From JAYRGC01 sp041908065 (GTDB lineage Bacteria; Pseudomonadota; Alphaproteobacteria; UBA9219), in NCBI GenBank assembly GCA_041908065.1, contig JAYRGC010000075.1, forward strand, positions 1 through 31,497: DNA of 31,497 nucleotides, read 5' to 3'. Positions within the stretch are counted from its first letter, which is position 1. Each line of letters begins with the position of its first letter. Positions 31,359-31,497 of this stretch are shown here, in pieces. The position numbers and the translations under genes are program-made. Under the pieces are notes generated by a model, which saw nothing but the letters and a program-made list of their open reading frames with translations, searched no databases and was not told the DNA's origin.

Positions 31359-31423
31359 GTCATGCGAGGTTACAGCCAAAGGCCGTCATTGCGAAGTTAC
31401 AGCCAAAGGCTGTCATTGCGAGC
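31359..31423 (+). repeat. Two and a half tandem copies of the GTCATTGCGAAGTTACAGCC repeat
   Basis: Unit copies lie at 31359-31384 (one base short), 31385-31411 and 31412-31423 (partial, running into GAGCCGCC). The core is shared with 10781-10930 and 20508-20530. The whole 301-bp end region 31197-31497 shows no convincing gene. Confidence 0.75.
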
Positions 31424-31497
31424 CGCCCCCCGAGGGGTTTGGTAGAGGGGAAAACTTACAAAAAACAAAGGGGCGCCCGCCCATAAACAGATATACA

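Noticed and set aside
10781..31423. Short repeats considered as a CRISPR array
   Set aside because: Copies are either inverted or tandem with only a few bases between them, there are no regular unique spacers, and no cas genes are present.
31262..31486. 74-codon open frame encoding LQPKAVIA twice
   Set aside because: The repeated peptide is just the translation of the tandem intergenic repeat; no ribosome site or domain supports a gene.

Overview
The window looks like a piece of an alphaproteobacterial chromosome, probably Rhodospirillales-like. This is judged from protein families and G+C-rich coding style only; no rRNA or other phylogenetic marker is present. It has two parts that meet at about 9429. 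Bases 1-9428 are visibly poorer in G+C and carry accessory genes. Bases 9429-31497 are G+C-rich and carry glycan, amino-acid, transcription and membrane genes with short intergenic repeats.

Part 1 (1-9428) reads as the right-hand end of an integrated element. It ends with the 3' part of a tRNA-Thr(GGT) gene (9384-9428) that has no 5' half, the scar expected when an element inserts in a tRNA gene and the intact copy lies at its far end, here beyond base 1. Next to this end is a helix-turn-helix protein divergent from a serine recombinase, which is followed in a tight operon by a ParB-like and a RepB-like protein. Further left are two divergent operons. Rightward: an XRE-type regulator, a class I methyltransferase and two GNAT acetyltransferases. 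Leftward: two small unknown proteins that share a C-terminal domain, then a second XRE-type regulator paralogous to the first. A probable decayed recombinase tail lies at about 5094-5385.

Part 2a (9429-20430) is a cell-surface glycan locus. DprE1, DprE2, a UbiA-family phosphoribosyl-decaprenyl-phosphate synthase, a GtrA protein and a polytopic membrane protein point to a polyprenyl-phosphate D-arabinofuranose donor. FdtA/FdtB-like enzymes and a hexapeptide acyltransferase point to a dTDP-3-acetamido-3,6-dideoxyhexose. A CgeB-like and a GT41/HMW1C-like glycosyltransferase may use such donors. The intergenic spaces hold several inverted repeats belonging to dispersed families.

Part 2b (20669-31497) holds tRNA-Val(TAC), alanine aminotransferase AlaC, a RatA/Coq10-type START protein, GreA followed by a 143-bp palindromic element, an unknown 332-aa protein, a DedA membrane protein, a pseudopilin with a GspE/PilB ATPase, a YggS-type PLP protein, a fused PhzE-type anthranilate/aminodeoxyisochorismate synthase, and a PPP-fold phosphoesterase homologue whose metal ligands are mostly replaced. 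The window ends in tandem copies of a repeat also found near 10.8 kb. No CRISPR array, rRNA or replication origin was seen.
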